Origin: Streptomyces coacervatus
Lineage (GTDB): Bacteria > Actinomycetota > Actinomycetes > Streptomycetales > Streptomycetaceae
DNA length: 64,000 nt
Direction: 5' to 3'
NCBI RefSeq assembly: GCF_029223485.1
Contig: NZ_JARHTP010000026.1
Coordinates: forward strand, 96,361-160,360
Part shown: positions 44,072-53,100 of the stretch, one piece after another
Numbering within the stretch: the first letter of the stretch is position 1
Layout of the letters: the number at the start of each line of letters is the position of its first letter
Made by a program: the position numbers and the translations under genes
The notes under the pieces: model-generated
Told to the model about the DNA's origin: nothing
Seen by the model: the letters and a program-made list of their open reading frames with translations, nothing else
Database searches by the model: none

Positions 44072-44260
44072 ATGTCACGAATAATCGCGATCGGCGCCGC
44101 CCTTGGCTTCGCTCTCGCAGCCACGGCCGGATCCGCGATGGCCGCGCCGTCAGTCCTTCACACCGCCACAAAGACCACAACGGTCCAGTCCAGCCCCATC
44201 GCCTATCGCCACGGCGGGGATGATGGCGACTGCGACGGCGTCGGCAACCAGTGTGCATGA
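44072..44260 (+). CDS. Small secreted peptide
   Basis: A 62-residue product with a Sec signal peptide (SRIIAIGAALGFALAATAGS then AMA-A cleavage near 24) and a mature peptide of about 38 residues ending 'HGGDDGDCDGVGNQCA', with two cysteines and an Asp/Gly-rich stretch that could bind calcium or form a disulfide loop. GGAG precedes the ATG. No family is recognised. It stands alone in a degraded region. Confidence 0.6.
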   Translation: MSRIIAIGAALGFALAATAGSAMAAPSVLHTATKTTTVQSSPIAYRHGGDDGDCDGVGNQCA

Positions 44261-44598
44261 CACCTATCCCCGCGTGAGATAGGGACAGGCAGAGGAGGAG
44301 GGCTTTATGCCTGTCATTTCCTCCTCTGTCTCCCTAACGCGCAACACTCACTCTACGAATATGCCGCGGTCGGTGTCGGCCTCGCCATAGACCCGGATCC
44401 AGGAGGCAGCCTGCTACAGCCGGAGTAGCCCAGAGGCTAATCGGGCTTGCCAATTCACTGCTCATCTTGGTTGTTTAAACGTTGGTTGCCGCTCGTGGCC
44501 AGCGGCCTTGGAAGTAGCCTGATTCAACGGTCCCGCGGCCGGTCCGGCTTGGCGGGACACGGATGACCGAGCCGAGCACCAACGCGCAGGCCGCGCCC
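44261..44598. other. Intergenic region, no gene seen
   Basis: It holds a likely terminator hairpin (44290-44328) and otherwise nothing supportable. A segment near 44421-44450 resembles a tRNA D-arm (gcccagaggctaatcgggc) but lacks matching acceptor and T arms. The convergent small gene on the minus strand ends at 44599. Confidence 0.45.
44290..44328 (+). terminator. Probable terminator after the small secreted peptide gene
   Basis: The 10-bp perfect arms cagaggagga and tcctcctctg are separated by a 19-base loop, 30 bases after the stop codon. Confidence 0.5.
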
Positions 44599-44895
44599 TC
44601 ACCACGGTCGTAGCGGCCCCGTTGGGTGTCGGGCGCTGTCCCGGTGGCCAACCGGACAGGGCGACCGCGGCGGCACGCCCTGCGATGGCAGGACCAGCAG
44701 GGCCCTCACCAGGGCGGTGAGGAATGCCTCGAAGCCACCAGAGTCGGGCAGGGAGCCGAGCTCCCCGTAGAAGGCGGCGCGACGATCGAGGCGAAGGGCC
44801 ACTCCGATGCTGTCAACGGTGCGCTGGATGACGTTGCCTGTGAACCCGGTGGCTGCCCGGGCTTCGGCCATCCCGTTCTGCCACTCGGCTGTCAT
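44599..44895 (-). CDS. Small hypothetical protein
   Basis: A 98-residue frame begins 'TAEWQNGMAEARAATGFTGN' and 'VIQRTVDSIGVALRLDRRAA' with a strong AAGGAG six bases before the ATG, so translation is credible. The first 65 residues look like a folded alpha-helical domain. From 'FEAFLTALVRALL' onward the composition becomes Pro/Arg-rich ('GVPPRSPCPVGHRDSARHP') and may reflect a frameshift that altered the original C-terminus. No family is assigned. Confidence 0.5.
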   Translation of the reverse strand: MTAEWQNGMAEARAATGFTGNVIQRTVDSIGVALRLDRRAAFYGELGSLPDSGGFEAFLTALVRALLVLPSQGVPPRSPCPVGHRDSARHPTGPLRPW

Positions 44896-45112
44896 CTGAG
44901 TCTCCTTTCGCCGTGCGACCCAGGTACCGCCACGGCACCTTCGGAGACGGCTGAGCAGGCTACGCATCGGGGCTCCTAAGGACGCGGACGGGCCAATACT
45001 CCAGGTCACGCCAGGGGTCCGGACAGCCTTCCTCCGCCTTACTGACCGACTCCCAACCTGAACCGCATGGCCGAGGCGCCGCACGCCGGCCCGTTCAGGT
45101 TCGACCGACAAC

Positions 45113-45997
45113 TCAGAACAAGCCGTCCTGCGCGCTGGGTCCACGCTTGAACTCCTTTATCGGAAGGGTGAGTTCGCCCTCTCCTACAGGTCCCGCGGCA
45201 GGAAGCAACTCCCACCCCCGCATCAACCGCGTATCCAGCACAACGACGCCGCGCCCGGCCACCAGATGCAGATCCGGCCCGGCCGCCGCAACCAACCGCC
45301 CGTTCACCGCCCCGCCCGCGACAAGCTCGGTCACCTCGCCGACGGCGGCCGGCAGGTCGGCGAGCCCGAACACCTCGGTGTGATCGACCGGTTGGCAGGG
45401 CTCACGGGCGAGTGACTCCGGCCAGCCGTCGAGTGCGAGCGCCCGCCCGTGCAACTCCTCGACCTCTGCCGCCCGCTCCGCCTCCGCCACCGGCAACCCG
45501 GACCGCACTGCCCGCTTCTCGGCGTACGGAATCCGGTCCGGCACCTGGAGCGCGGCGCGCAGCAACTCCTCGGTGCGCCGCGCCGCCATCAGCGGCCCCA
45601 CCCCCAGCCAGCTGAAGCACACCGCACCCTGCTCAAGCAGCCGTGCGGAGCCCCGCTCCTCGGCCGTGATCCCGACCTTGACCATGCCGGGCCCGAACCA
45701 CGCCAGATACACGTGGTACGGCCGCGGGTCGTCCGCGATCGTGTCGGCGGCCACCGAGTGCGCCCGGTCCAGCCGCGCACACTCCTCGCACCGCGCCCCC
45801 GTACTCCGCCCCGACACGACCGCCCGTACCGGACACGCATGTCCACGCGCGCCCACACATGTCCGCACACCCCCGTCCGCGACCCCGAAGGCCACCCGTT
45901 TCCCCCACGGCAGCGAGCTCACCCGCCCGCCGTCCCACACCAGCACGGGGCCGTCCCCCGACCACCGCAGTCCCGTGCACTTCCATGACCGTGCCAT
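45113..45997 (-). CDS. DUF2797 family protein
   Basis: The 294-residue protein has the DUF2797 pattern: a cysteine set in 'TCVGARGHACPVRAVV' and 'GARCEECARLDRAHS', then 'RPYHVYLAWFGPGMVKVGIT' (a GIY-YIG-like strand) and 'RLLEQGAVCFSWLGVGPLMA'. The Cys residues probably bind zinc. The fold resembles GIY-YIG nucleases, but whether it cuts DNA is not known. The ATG at 45997 agrees with the common N-terminus 'ARSWKCTGLRWSGDGPVL'. No neighbours point to a function. Confidence 0.8.
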   Translation of the reverse strand: MARSWKCTGLRWSGDGPVLVWDGGRVSSLPWGKRVAFGVADGGVRTCVGARGHACPVRAVVSGRSTGARCEECARLDRAHSVAADTIADDPRPYHVYLAWFGPGMVKVGITAEERGSARLLEQGAVCFSWLGVGPLMAARRTEELLRAALQVPDRIPYAEKRAVRSGLPVAEAERAAEVEELHGRALALDGWPESLAREPCQPVDHTEVFGLADLPAAVGEVTELVAGGAVNGRLVAAAGPDLHLVAGRGVVVLDTRLMRGWELLPAAGPVGEGELTLPIKEFKRGPSAQDGLF

Positions 45998-46162
45998 CGC
46001 TCACGAGAGTAAGAGGGGGCACTGACAACGGCCTGGCGCGGCGGGAAGGGGATACCGCACGCGGGGGTCCGAAGCCGCAACCAGCTCTTGCCGGGTGTCA
46101 GAGGTATCGATTCTTCCCACCCCGAGGCAACCCGCCCCAGCTCAGCCCCCGACTCGGCAGCC

Positions 46163-46440
46163 GCAGGCTCCGACCTGAACGTCACCGACCTGACCTGCTT
46201 CGCCTACGCCATCGAGGCTGGCGAGAACCCGCTCACGGCCGGTGCCCTGGCAGCCCGCGCCCACGTCACCACGGGCGCGGTCATCGGAATCCTCAACCGC
46301 CTGGAACGCGCCGGCTACGTCACCCGCCGTCCCGACCCGGCGGACCGACGCCAGGTCCGCGTAGCCGCCCTGTCGGGCGTGGAGGCCCGCGCCTGCGAGG
46401 TCTACGAGCCGTACTACGCCCGCCTGAGCACACTCAAGGA
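46163..46440 (+). pseudogene. MarR-family regulator remnant
   Basis: The frame encodes an internal MarR segment: 'LNVTDLTCFAYAIEAGENPL', 'TAGALAARAHVTTGAVIGIL' and 'NRLERAGYVTRRPDPADRRQ', then 'YEPYYARLS'. Homology starts after the missing first helices (about 20 residues) and ends in the middle of the dimerisation helix. The sequence on both sides in the same frame is unrelated, and no suitable start exists. The helix-turn-helix itself is intact, but a working protein is unlikely. Confidence 0.65.
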
Positions 46441-46447
46441 AACCGCC

Positions 46448-46630
46448 ATGAAGCCGCTCCTGCCCTCCCGGACGAGCACCACCATGGACGACCTGACCGA
46501 GGAGCACCTCCACGAGACCGCCTGGCGGCCGCCGCTTGAACTCGTCCAGATGTGTCCGCCCATCTGTGTCGGTGTCAGATCCCGAAAAACACGAGGCCCT
46601 GGAATCCTTTGGGGCCTCAAATGCGTGTGA
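46448..46630 (+). CDS. Possible small Cys-containing peptide
   Basis: A 60-residue frame in phase with the MarR remnant starts at an ATG preceded by AAGGA at a suitable distance: 'KPLLPSRTSTTMDDLTEEHL', then 'HETAWRPPLELVQMCPPICV'. The acidic leader-like half followed by a Cys/Pro core superficially recalls ribosomal peptide precursors, but no modifying enzymes are near. It may be only the tail of the broken gene. A hairpin (gaggccc/gggcctc) overlaps its 3' end. Confidence 0.25.
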   Translation: MKPLLPSRTSTTMDDLTEEHLHETAWRPPLELVQMCPPICVGVRSRKTRGPGILWGLKCV

Positions 46631-46807
46631 AATCAACGGGATTCGGGCCTGCCACGTGACCGGAGCAACGATGCCCGGTTCGCCCGGTTGCGCGCGATTG
46701 ACCCCTTCTGCCAGCCCCGAAGAGCGCGGCGGGACATATCGGATTAGCCTCCTAAATGAGCGCCTAGTGGATCTTTGATGTGCGCTCCATTCACCCAAGG
46801 AGGAGTC

Positions 46808-47056
46808 ATGCGCAAGCTTCACAAGGCCGCTGTCGCGGCCGCCATCCTCGGTAGCTTCACCTTCATAGCCACCGGCACCGCCACCGCCCAGCCCGCGCAC
46901 CTCATGCATGAAGGCGGCGGGTGCAGGTCCCACGACCTGAACATCGACATCCTCGGTCAGGTCGGGCTGCTCAACGGCCTGTTGGGCAATGCGCTCAACG
47001 GCGAGGGCAACGCGGGCGGCCAGAACAACCACGTCGGTTCCAGTACCTGCGAATAG
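46808..47056 (+). CDS. Small secreted protein
   Basis: The 82-residue product has a signal peptide (RKLHKAAVAAAILGSFTFIA, cleavage after TATA-QPA near 28). The mature segment of about 54 residues has 'GGGCRSHDLNIDILGQVGLL' and 'NGLLGNALNGEGNAGGQNNH' and ends 'VGSSTCE'. Two cysteines bracket a hydrophobic, Gly/Asn-rich core, a layout reminiscent of surface-active or chaplin-like peptides although the chaplin consensus is absent. AAGGAGGAG lies before the ATG. A strong terminator follows. Confidence 0.7.
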   Translation: MRKLHKAAVAAAILGSFTFIATGTATAQPAHLMHEGGGCRSHDLNIDILGQVGLLNGLLGNALNGEGNAGGQNNHVGSSTCE

Positions 47057-47435
47057 GTAGCTACTGATCGCGTCACCTAGCTGACCGACTTGGGTCTCGG
47101 CGCCCGGAGCACAGCTCCGGGCGCCGAGCGCTGTCTCCGCCCACGCGCTACCGCACCCCTCGAAACGCAAGAATGAAAGGGACTGACGGTCACCCCGGGG
47201 CCTGACGGTCGCCCGGGGCCGAATCGACGCCTGCGAACCGTGCAACCACGGCTAGAACATCGTGTTGTCGTTGGCGGCCCTGCCGATCGCGGTGAGCGCA
47301 GATTCGAGTGCGACCGGGGGCCACGGCCACTACCGCGATGGCGCCCTGCTCCCCTGAAGCACTCAGACACAACGCCACAGGCGACGTCCTCCTCCTCGAT
47401 GGACTCATAAATCGAACACATGATTGAATTTGTCC
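47057..47435. other. Intergenic region with terminator
   Basis: Besides the hairpin at 47096-47128 no gene is seen. The minus-strand readings through it are long but lack starts and domains. The last 60 bases before 47436 are AT-richer and probably carry the promoter of the small gene that follows. Confidence 0.45.
47096..47128 (+). terminator. Strong hairpin terminator after the small secreted protein gene
   Basis: Perfect 15-bp arms (ctcggcgcccggagc and its complement) close a three-base loop, 40 bases after the stop. Confidence 0.85.
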
Positions 47436-47666
47436 ATGCGACCGATTCCCGCCGACCTCGCCCGAGCGCAGCAGGAGTGGAGCGCCACCTACCGGCAGCT
47501 TGCGGAGCAGCCAGGCCGTACCGAGGTGCGCCGACGCCTGTACCGGCTGTCGGCTGAGCTGTTCTTCCACCCCCACTGGCGGCAACGACGGCCAAGCGCC
47601 GCGGAATGGTGGGAACTGCGTGCCCTGGGCCGACGGTCGGACCGGGACGTGAGCTCCGGACGCTGA
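47436..47666 (+). CDS. Small conserved hypothetical protein
   Basis: A 76-residue, Arg/Trp-rich protein: 'RPIPADLARAQQEWSATYRQ', 'RRRLYRLSAELFFHPHWRQR'. Similar short proteins with this N-terminus and a 'RLLRLSxxLFxHPYW'-like core occur in many streptomycetes, as I recall, but none has a known role. The ATG at 47436 matches that N-terminus; a TTG four codons upstream is less likely. It precedes another conserved small gene by ten bases, so they form a pair. Confidence 0.65.
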   Translation: MRPIPADLARAQQEWSATYRQLAEQPGRTEVRRRLYRLSAELFFHPHWRQRRPSAAEWWELRALGRRSDRDVSSGR

Positions 47667-47676
47667 GGATCCTCGA

Positions 47677-47949
47677 ATGACGCGCTGGAATGCGGAGCCG
47701 TACATCCCGGATGATCCTGAAGGCGTGTCCGGACCGATTCGCGTGATCGTGCATCCGCCGTCGCCCACCGGTGGCCGCCGCGTGCGCGTGGACGGCGAGA
47801 TCCTCGGCCTGGCCCACAACGTGGCCGACGTCGCCGAGTTCCTCCGCCGAGCCGGCCTGGAGATCGACCCTGCCGAGGTCGCGGGGGCGCCGTGGATCGA
47901 CTGGCGCGGAGTGGGGCCGGAACGCTGGGGGCCGGAGACAAGCGGCTGA
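47677..47949 (+). CDS. Small conserved hypothetical protein
   Basis: The 90-residue protein has 'IRVIVHPPSPTGGRRVRVDG' and 'LAHNVADVAEFLRRAGLEID', a beta-hairpin followed by a helix, and ends in a Trp/Gly-rich segment 'APWIDWRGVGPERWGPE'. The type is common in Streptomyces and often coupled with small genes like the preceding one, but no function is known to me. The ATG begins the ORF; the ribosome site is weak (GAGGAT). Confidence 0.7.
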   Translation: MTRWNAEPYIPDDPEGVSGPIRVIVHPPSPTGGRRVRVDGEILGLAHNVADVAEFLRRAGLEIDPAEVAGAPWIDWRGVGPERWGPETSG

Positions 47950-48104
47950 CGCCCGCCCAGCCGAGAACGCCCGTGAACGGGGCTGAATGAGAAGGAAATT
48001 GGGACAACCCCTCCCCTCAATGGGTAGCTGTTGGCACACCCGTCCGGTGAACTGAGGCATCCGTATGGCTCATTCATTCGAGTCGAACCCCTCGAACGAG
48101 GTAC

Positions 48105-48803
48105 TTGCAGTCAACTCTGCTTGACGTGATCAAGAACCCCAAGTGGGCCGCTCTTGCGGTCGTACTCCTCGTCGTGCCCGTCGCAGCACCCAGTCCAGCC
48201 CAAGCACAGGGCCACTCCGCCCCGGAGTTCACCCTCCCCATCGCGGCGGCGGTCAAGGCACTCCCGCTCGCTGCGGAGGTGCGCGACGGCTATCAGCGCA
48301 CGAGCTTCAAGCACTGGAACGCGGGCAAGAACCCGACCGACGGCTGCAACACCCGAGCCGAGGTGCTTCTCTCCGAGGCGGTCGACCCTCCCCAGGTCCT
48401 TCCGGGCTGCAAGCTGTCCGGAGGGCGTTGGTGGTCGTACTACGACTCCGAGTGGATCACCTCGGCCGGCGCCTTGGACGTCGACCACATGGTGCCGCTG
48501 GCCCAAGCTTGGGCTTCCGGGGCGTCGCAATGGACGGCGGCGCGGCGCGAGGCCTACGCCAATGATCTCGATGCCCCGGCCTCCCTCGTCGCCGTGTCAG
48601 CAGCCTCGAACCGCGCCAAGGCCGACAAGGACCCGTACAAGTGGCTGCCGCCGACCGGCGATGTCATGTGCCGCTACATCTCGGAATGGGTCGGAACCAA
48701 ACTCCGCTGGGGACTCACCGCCGACGCCGACGAAGTCGCAGAACTCAAGCAGCTCGCGGAGGGGTGCGCCGATACGAACGTGACCTACCAGCCCGCTCCA
48801 TGA
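48105..48803 (+). CDS. Secreted HNH-type nuclease (DUF1524-like)
   Basis: This 232-residue protein has a signal peptide (VIKNPKWAALAVVLLVVPVA, cleavage after PAQA) and an HNH/DUF1524 domain. 'GCNTRAEVLLSEAV' is followed by 'WWSYYDSEWITSAGALDVDH' and 'MVPLAQAWASGASQW', where D-x-D-H-x-V is the metal-binding core. 'AVSAASNRAKADKDPYKWLP' supplies the N and K residues of the finger. Secreted nucleases of this family degrade extracellular DNA. The start is uncertain: TTG 48105 has GAGG close by, and GTG 48126 would remove only seven residues. A shared terminator follows. Confidence 0.88.
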   Translation: MQSTLLDVIKNPKWAALAVVLLVVPVAAPSPAQAQGHSAPEFTLPIAAAVKALPLAAEVRDGYQRTSFKHWNAGKNPTDGCNTRAEVLLSEAVDPPQVLPGCKLSGGRWWSYYDSEWITSAGALDVDHMVPLAQAWASGASQWTAARREAYANDLDAPASLVAVSAASNRAKADKDPYKWLPPTGDVMCRYISEWVGTKLRWGLTADADEVAELKQLAEGCADTNVTYQPAP

Positions 48804-48822
48804 AGTTGCGGCCTCGGCACGA

Positions 48823-48858
48823 CAAAGCCCCCTCCGGGATGATCCCGAGGGGGCTTTG
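48823..48858. terminator. Bidirectional terminator between nuclease and tRNA-Arg genes
   Basis: The arms caaagccccctc and gagggggctttg, extended by cggga/tcccg pairing around the middle, form a strong stem. It lies 19 bases past the nuclease stop and 7 bases past the end of the minus-strand tRNA gene. Confidence 0.82.
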
Positions 48859-48865
48859 ACCTCTG

Positions 48866-48938
48866 TGCACTCGGCAGGATTCGAACCTGCAACCTTCTGA
48901 TCCGTAGTCAGATGCTCTATCCGTTAAGCTACGAGTGC
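48866..48938 (-). tRNA. tRNA-Arg(ACG)
   Basis: On the minus strand the acceptor gcactcg pairs with cgagtgc and the discriminator is A. The anticodon stem tctga/tcaga closes the loop ctacgga, with anticodon ACG. The T-arm caggttcgaatcctg is standard. CCA is not encoded. Its wobble A is the substrate of the TadA enzyme encoded at 24747. Confidence 0.96.
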
Positions 48939-49085
48939 TTGTTTTGTTTTTCTGCCGTTCCTGGTCCTTTCGGCCCGCTCGCGGCGACAGGAAGAACATT
49001 ACATGACTGCCGCCGCCATGTGAAATCCGTTTGCCGCACCCCTTGTGAGCTGCGGAAACGCCTCTACAGGCACCCCAGGGAACGA

Positions 49086-49116
49086 CGAAGCCCCGGTCGG
49101 GTGGACCGGGGCTTCG
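49086..49116 (-). terminator. Terminator after tRNA-Ser(GCT)
   Basis: The 13-bp perfect arms cgaagccccggtc and gaccggggcttcg are separated by a five-base loop, twelve bases beyond the tRNA 3' end on the minus strand. Confidence 0.82.
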
Positions 49117-49127
49117 GTGATCATGCG

Positions 49128-49218
49128 CGGAGGCGGAGGGATTTGAACCCTCGATGGGCTTTGAGGCCCAAACCGCATTAGCAGTGCGGCGCCATAGACC
49201 GGACTAGGCGACGCCTCC
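49128..49218 (-). tRNA. tRNA-Ser(GCT)
   Basis: On the minus strand the acceptor ggaggcg pairs with cgcctcc and the discriminator is G. The anticodon loop ctgctaa gives anticodon GCT. The long variable arm and T-arm gggttcaaatccc are those of a class II serine tRNA. CCA is not encoded. Confidence 0.96.
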
Positions 49219-49404
49219 AGCACAGCCGCCCGCGCGAGCGCGAGTGGTGCGTGCAGATGATGACACAGTCGAGCGTGGTGTCACCAATCGGCTCCCACGG
49301 TACTAGGCAGGCAGGCCGCAGGGCAAAGTCCTTCCTGGCCGCGCCGCCGACTGTGCCGGGCATGCCGGGCGTGCCGACCGCGGGAGTGGCGCGTTAGTCA
49401 GGGC

Positions 49405-49863
49405 ATGTTCGCTCGGTTCCTCTTCGTTGCCGCCATTGCAGCCTCCTGTGTGGTGCCCGCCGCCGCCCACGCGGAGGTCGGCCGCCCCGCGCTCCCGCCG
49501 CCCGTACAGGGCGAGGACCGGGCCGGCGACCACCTCACCGTCACCGTCCAGCATGCGGGCGACGGTGCGGACGGGACGTTCGACCTCTACTGCCATCCCG
49601 ACAGCGGCGACCATCCCGATGTGAGCGGCGCGTGCGGGGCGCTCGATCGCGTCGCGCGGTGGGGCAGGGACACCTTCGCGCCCGTGCCCGAGGACAGTTT
49701 CTGCACCATGCAGTACGGCGGGCCCGCCATCGCGCATGTCACCGGGACCTGGGCCGGGCGGCCCGTGGACGCGTCGTACGACCGCAGCAACGGGTGTGAG
49801 ATCGGGCGCTGGAACCGGCTCGTGCCGTTGCTGCCCGATCTGCGGCCCCAAGGGCAACCGTAG
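49405..49863 (+). CDS. SSI-family secreted protease inhibitor
   Basis: The 152-residue product has a signal peptide (FARFLFVAAIAASCVVPAAA, cleavage after AHA) and a subtilisin-inhibitor domain. Conserved disulfide cysteines lie in 'DLYCHPDSGDHPDVSGACGA' and in 'SFCTMQYGGPAIAHVTGTWA' with 'DRSNGCEIGRWN'. By alignment with SSI (C-P-M-V-Y) the reactive bond is Met-Gln in 'CTMQY', so P1 is Met, which suits subtilisin or chymotrypsin-like targets. The loop and C-terminus differ from classical SSI ('LVPLLPDLRPQGQP'). The ribosome site is weak. Confidence 0.9.
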   Translation: MFARFLFVAAIAASCVVPAAAHAEVGRPALPPPVQGEDRAGDHLTVTVQHAGDGADGTFDLYCHPDSGDHPDVSGACGALDRVARWGRDTFAPVPEDSFCTMQYGGPAIAHVTGTWAGRPVDASYDRSNGCEIGRWNRLVPLLPDLRPQGQP

Positions 49864-49889
49864 GGATGGCAGGGATGGCAGGGATGGCA
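49863..49889 (+). repeat. Three tandem 9-bp repeats
   Basis: The unit gggatggca occurs three times in perfect tandem, beginning at the stop codon of the SSI gene. The flanks share ggcaaccgtagg, so the array probably arose by local slippage duplication. Confidence 0.75.
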
Positions 49890-50145
49890 ACCGTAGGTAC
49901 TCGCACAGGGTTTTCACCGGGGAAACCCAGGACTCCGTAAGAGTCCGGCGAAGGTCTCGCGAAGGCCTGCGCAGGCCAGAGGATGCGGGCACACGTTCTA
50001 CTTCAACTCGTCGTGCGACCTCCCTCTCATCCGGCGTCGCGAGCGCAACCAGTGCCCGTAGACTCCCTCGCGTGACACGTCGCGGGCCGGTTGGCAAGAT
50101 GGCCCGAGCGGTCGGCAAGGTGCGGTAACAGGGAGGAAGCGTCTC

Positions 50146-53100
50146 GTGAGCAGCAGGCCATCCCGAGGCGCTGCTCGCCTCGCAGCCATACTCGACGCGC
50201 TTCCCGATGCGTTGGTGCTGGTCAACGCCAATGGGACCGTCGTCAACGCGAACACCATCGCGCTTGAGGCCTTTGAAGCGCCGGGGACGGCTCTCGTGGG
50301 GCGGGGGCTGCTCGATCTGCTGCCGCAGTTCGACTCCAAGCTCATTCCCGGGTCCATGCGGCGGCCCGATCACATGGATCCCGCCGGGCGGACCAAGCCG
50401 ACGCGGATGATCGCGCGGCGGACCGACGGCGCCGAGTTCCCGGTCGAGGTCACCAGCGCCAATCTGGAGAACGGGCAGCAGGCCTACGACGGTTACGGCT
50501 ACAGCAGCGACGAGCTGCTGATGCTCGTCGTACGCGATCTGACCGGGACCGTGGACACCGAGGCCGAGCTGGCGCGTTCGCAGCGGCAGACCGAGATGAT
50601 CCTGCGGGCCGCGTCCGAGGGTGTGGTCGGGACCGATACGGATGGGCGGATTGTGCTCGTCAATCCGGCTGCCGCTCAGATACTGGGTTATCGGGCGAGT
50701 GATCTCGGTGGCAAGGAGCTGCACGGGCTCGTGCTGCACTCGCGGGCCGACGGTTCCCCGTTCCCGTACGAGGAGTCGCCGCTCGCCGACACCCTGCGCT
50801 CCGGGCGCAAGCACCGGGTGCGCGGGCAGGTGCTGTTCTCCAAGGGCGGCGACCAGGTCTCCGTCGATCTCACCACCGCGCCGGTCCGCGACGGCGATCA
50901 GCTCGTCGGTGCTGTGATGACCTTCGCCGACCGGCGGCCGTACGACTCCCTGGCAGAGGAGAAGGACGCCGGCGAGAAGCGGTATGCGGAGGAGATCGAG
51001 CGGATCGAGGAGGAGCACGCCTCCGAGCTCACCGCACTGCGCCAGAAGCATGTCACCGAGGTCGAGGAGCTGCAGGAACAGCACGACGACGAACTCGGCG
51101 CGAACGAGGAGCGGTATGCCGCGCTCGGTGAGCGGGAGAAGGACCGGTACGAGGCGCTTGCCGGGCGGCACGAGCAGCTGCTGACGCTGCTGGGGCGGTC
51201 GTTGCGCGGACCGCTCGACGAGCTGCGGCGCGAGCTGGCCGCCCTCGCCGCCGACGACGCCGGGCAGCTGTGGCCCGAGGCCAATCAGGTGCTGCATCAC
51301 CTGTCGGCCGGGTACTCGCGGATCACGACTCTCATCGACAACGTCCTCGGCTATCAGCTGCTCGACGCCGGGAGCGAGCAGATCAGTCGTACGAAGGTCA
51401 TGCTCGACGCGGTCGTCGCCGCCGGTGTCGACGGGGCCGTGGAGCTGATCGGGCCCGGGCGGGTGCAGTTCGCCGTGCATGCGCCGCCCATCGAGGCCGA
51501 GGTCGATCCGCAGCGTCTGGCGAGCGCGCTCGCCCATCTGATCGCGGATGTCGCCGGTGTAGACGCGACCGGCAACGCGCCCGTGTCGGCGGGCGGTTAC
51601 ATGGACAACACGGTCGTCGTGGCCGCCGCGCAGCGCGGTGAGGTCGTGCGGATCGAGGTGCGCGGGCCGTACGCCGGGGGAGACCCGGTGCACGAGCCGA
51701 TCGTGCGCGGGATCGTACGGGCTCATGGCGGTGTGCTGCAGACGCACGAAGTGCCCGGGATGAGCGGCAGCGCGTATGTGCTGGAGGTGCCCATCGGGGG
51801 TGGGGCCGGGGCCGTCGCGGCCGACGCTTCGGGTGCTGAATCCGACGACGGTGCCGCGTCCGATCAGACCTCCGGTGGCGGGCGGCGGCGCGGGCGGCGG
51901 TCCTCTGTCGACGCGTTCCTGGAGAGCGAGGTACCGGGGGAGTCCGGTGACTCCGCGGAGGCCGGTGACGCGGAGGGCGGTGTGCCCACGGGGCGGCGTC
52001 GCAGGCGTGCGGTCGAGGAGTCTGCCGCCGCCTCGGCAGCGGGTGCCCTGGAGGTTTCCGGTGGCACCGGGCGGCGGCGCGGGCGGTCGGCCGAGGGTGC
52101 CGGTGACGGTGTCGCCGAGGGTGCCGTCGTGATGGCCGGCGAGCATGGCGCCGGGACCGCGGCCGTCGGTACGGGACTGGGCGGGACCGTTCCTCCGCAG
52201 GGCGTGCCCGCGCCTGGCGGTCGGCGTGCGCGGCGTGACGGCGGCGAACAGCGCGCCTTGCCGGCGGCGCTGCCCGCGGGCCCCACACCTGCCGGACAGG
52301 CCCCTCCTCCGGGCGACCAGCTTGTGCCCGCACAGAACACTCAGAGCACTCAGAACGCCGGCAACGGGGAGAACGCCGAGCCGACCGGGCGGCGTCGCCG
52401 AGCCCTGGCCGCCGCGAACGATCGCGCCGCCGCGCAGGAGGCGGCTCCCCGCTCTGTGTTCGCTCTGCCTCCGGCGGAGGCGGACCGGGCCCCCGCGGGC
52501 GCTGAGGCGCAGGCGCCTGTGCCCGTGCCCGGTCCCGTGCCCGTGCAGGCACCCGTACCGGTGCAGGGGCAGCCGCCCGTGCCGGCTCCGGTTCCGGCTC
52601 AGCCGCAGGTCCCCGGGCAGGGTGGCCAGGATGCCTCCGGTGACGCCCTGATCGACGACGGCCGGCACGATGCCGTTCCGCATGATCAGTCCGGCGACCA
52701 CACCCCGCCCCAGCCGCATCCCACGAGCGCGCCGACGGGCCGCCGGCGCCGTGCCGTGGCGCAGCCGGGGGCGCAGGAAGCCGCCGGGCAGACTGCGGGG
52801 CAGGGGGTGCCGGTGCAGCAGGCCGCGCCCGTTCCCGCGCAGGCCGCGCCCGCCCAGAACGCCACCGGCCAGGTCGCGCCCGCCGCCGGTCAGCCGCTTC
52901 CCGCGGCGCCCGTGGAGGCGGCCCCCGGTCAGCCCGCCCCCGTACCGTCGCAGTCCACCCCGGCCCCCGGCACCCCGCTCCCCCCGGAAGCCCCTGCCGC
53001 ACAGGCACCGGCACGTCCCGCGCAGCCCCTCCCGGCCGAAGCGGCCACCGCACCGGCCGCCCCCGTCGACCCGAACTCCACTCAGGGCCAGGCGATCAGC

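Noticed and set aside
44418..44480. tRNA-like D-arm segment
   Set aside because: gcccagaggctaatcgggc could form a D-arm, but no matching acceptor, anticodon or T-arm follows.
48866..49218. tRNA genes as integration sites of a mobile element
   Set aside because: No integrase gene or duplicated tRNA 3' end was seen near either tRNA.
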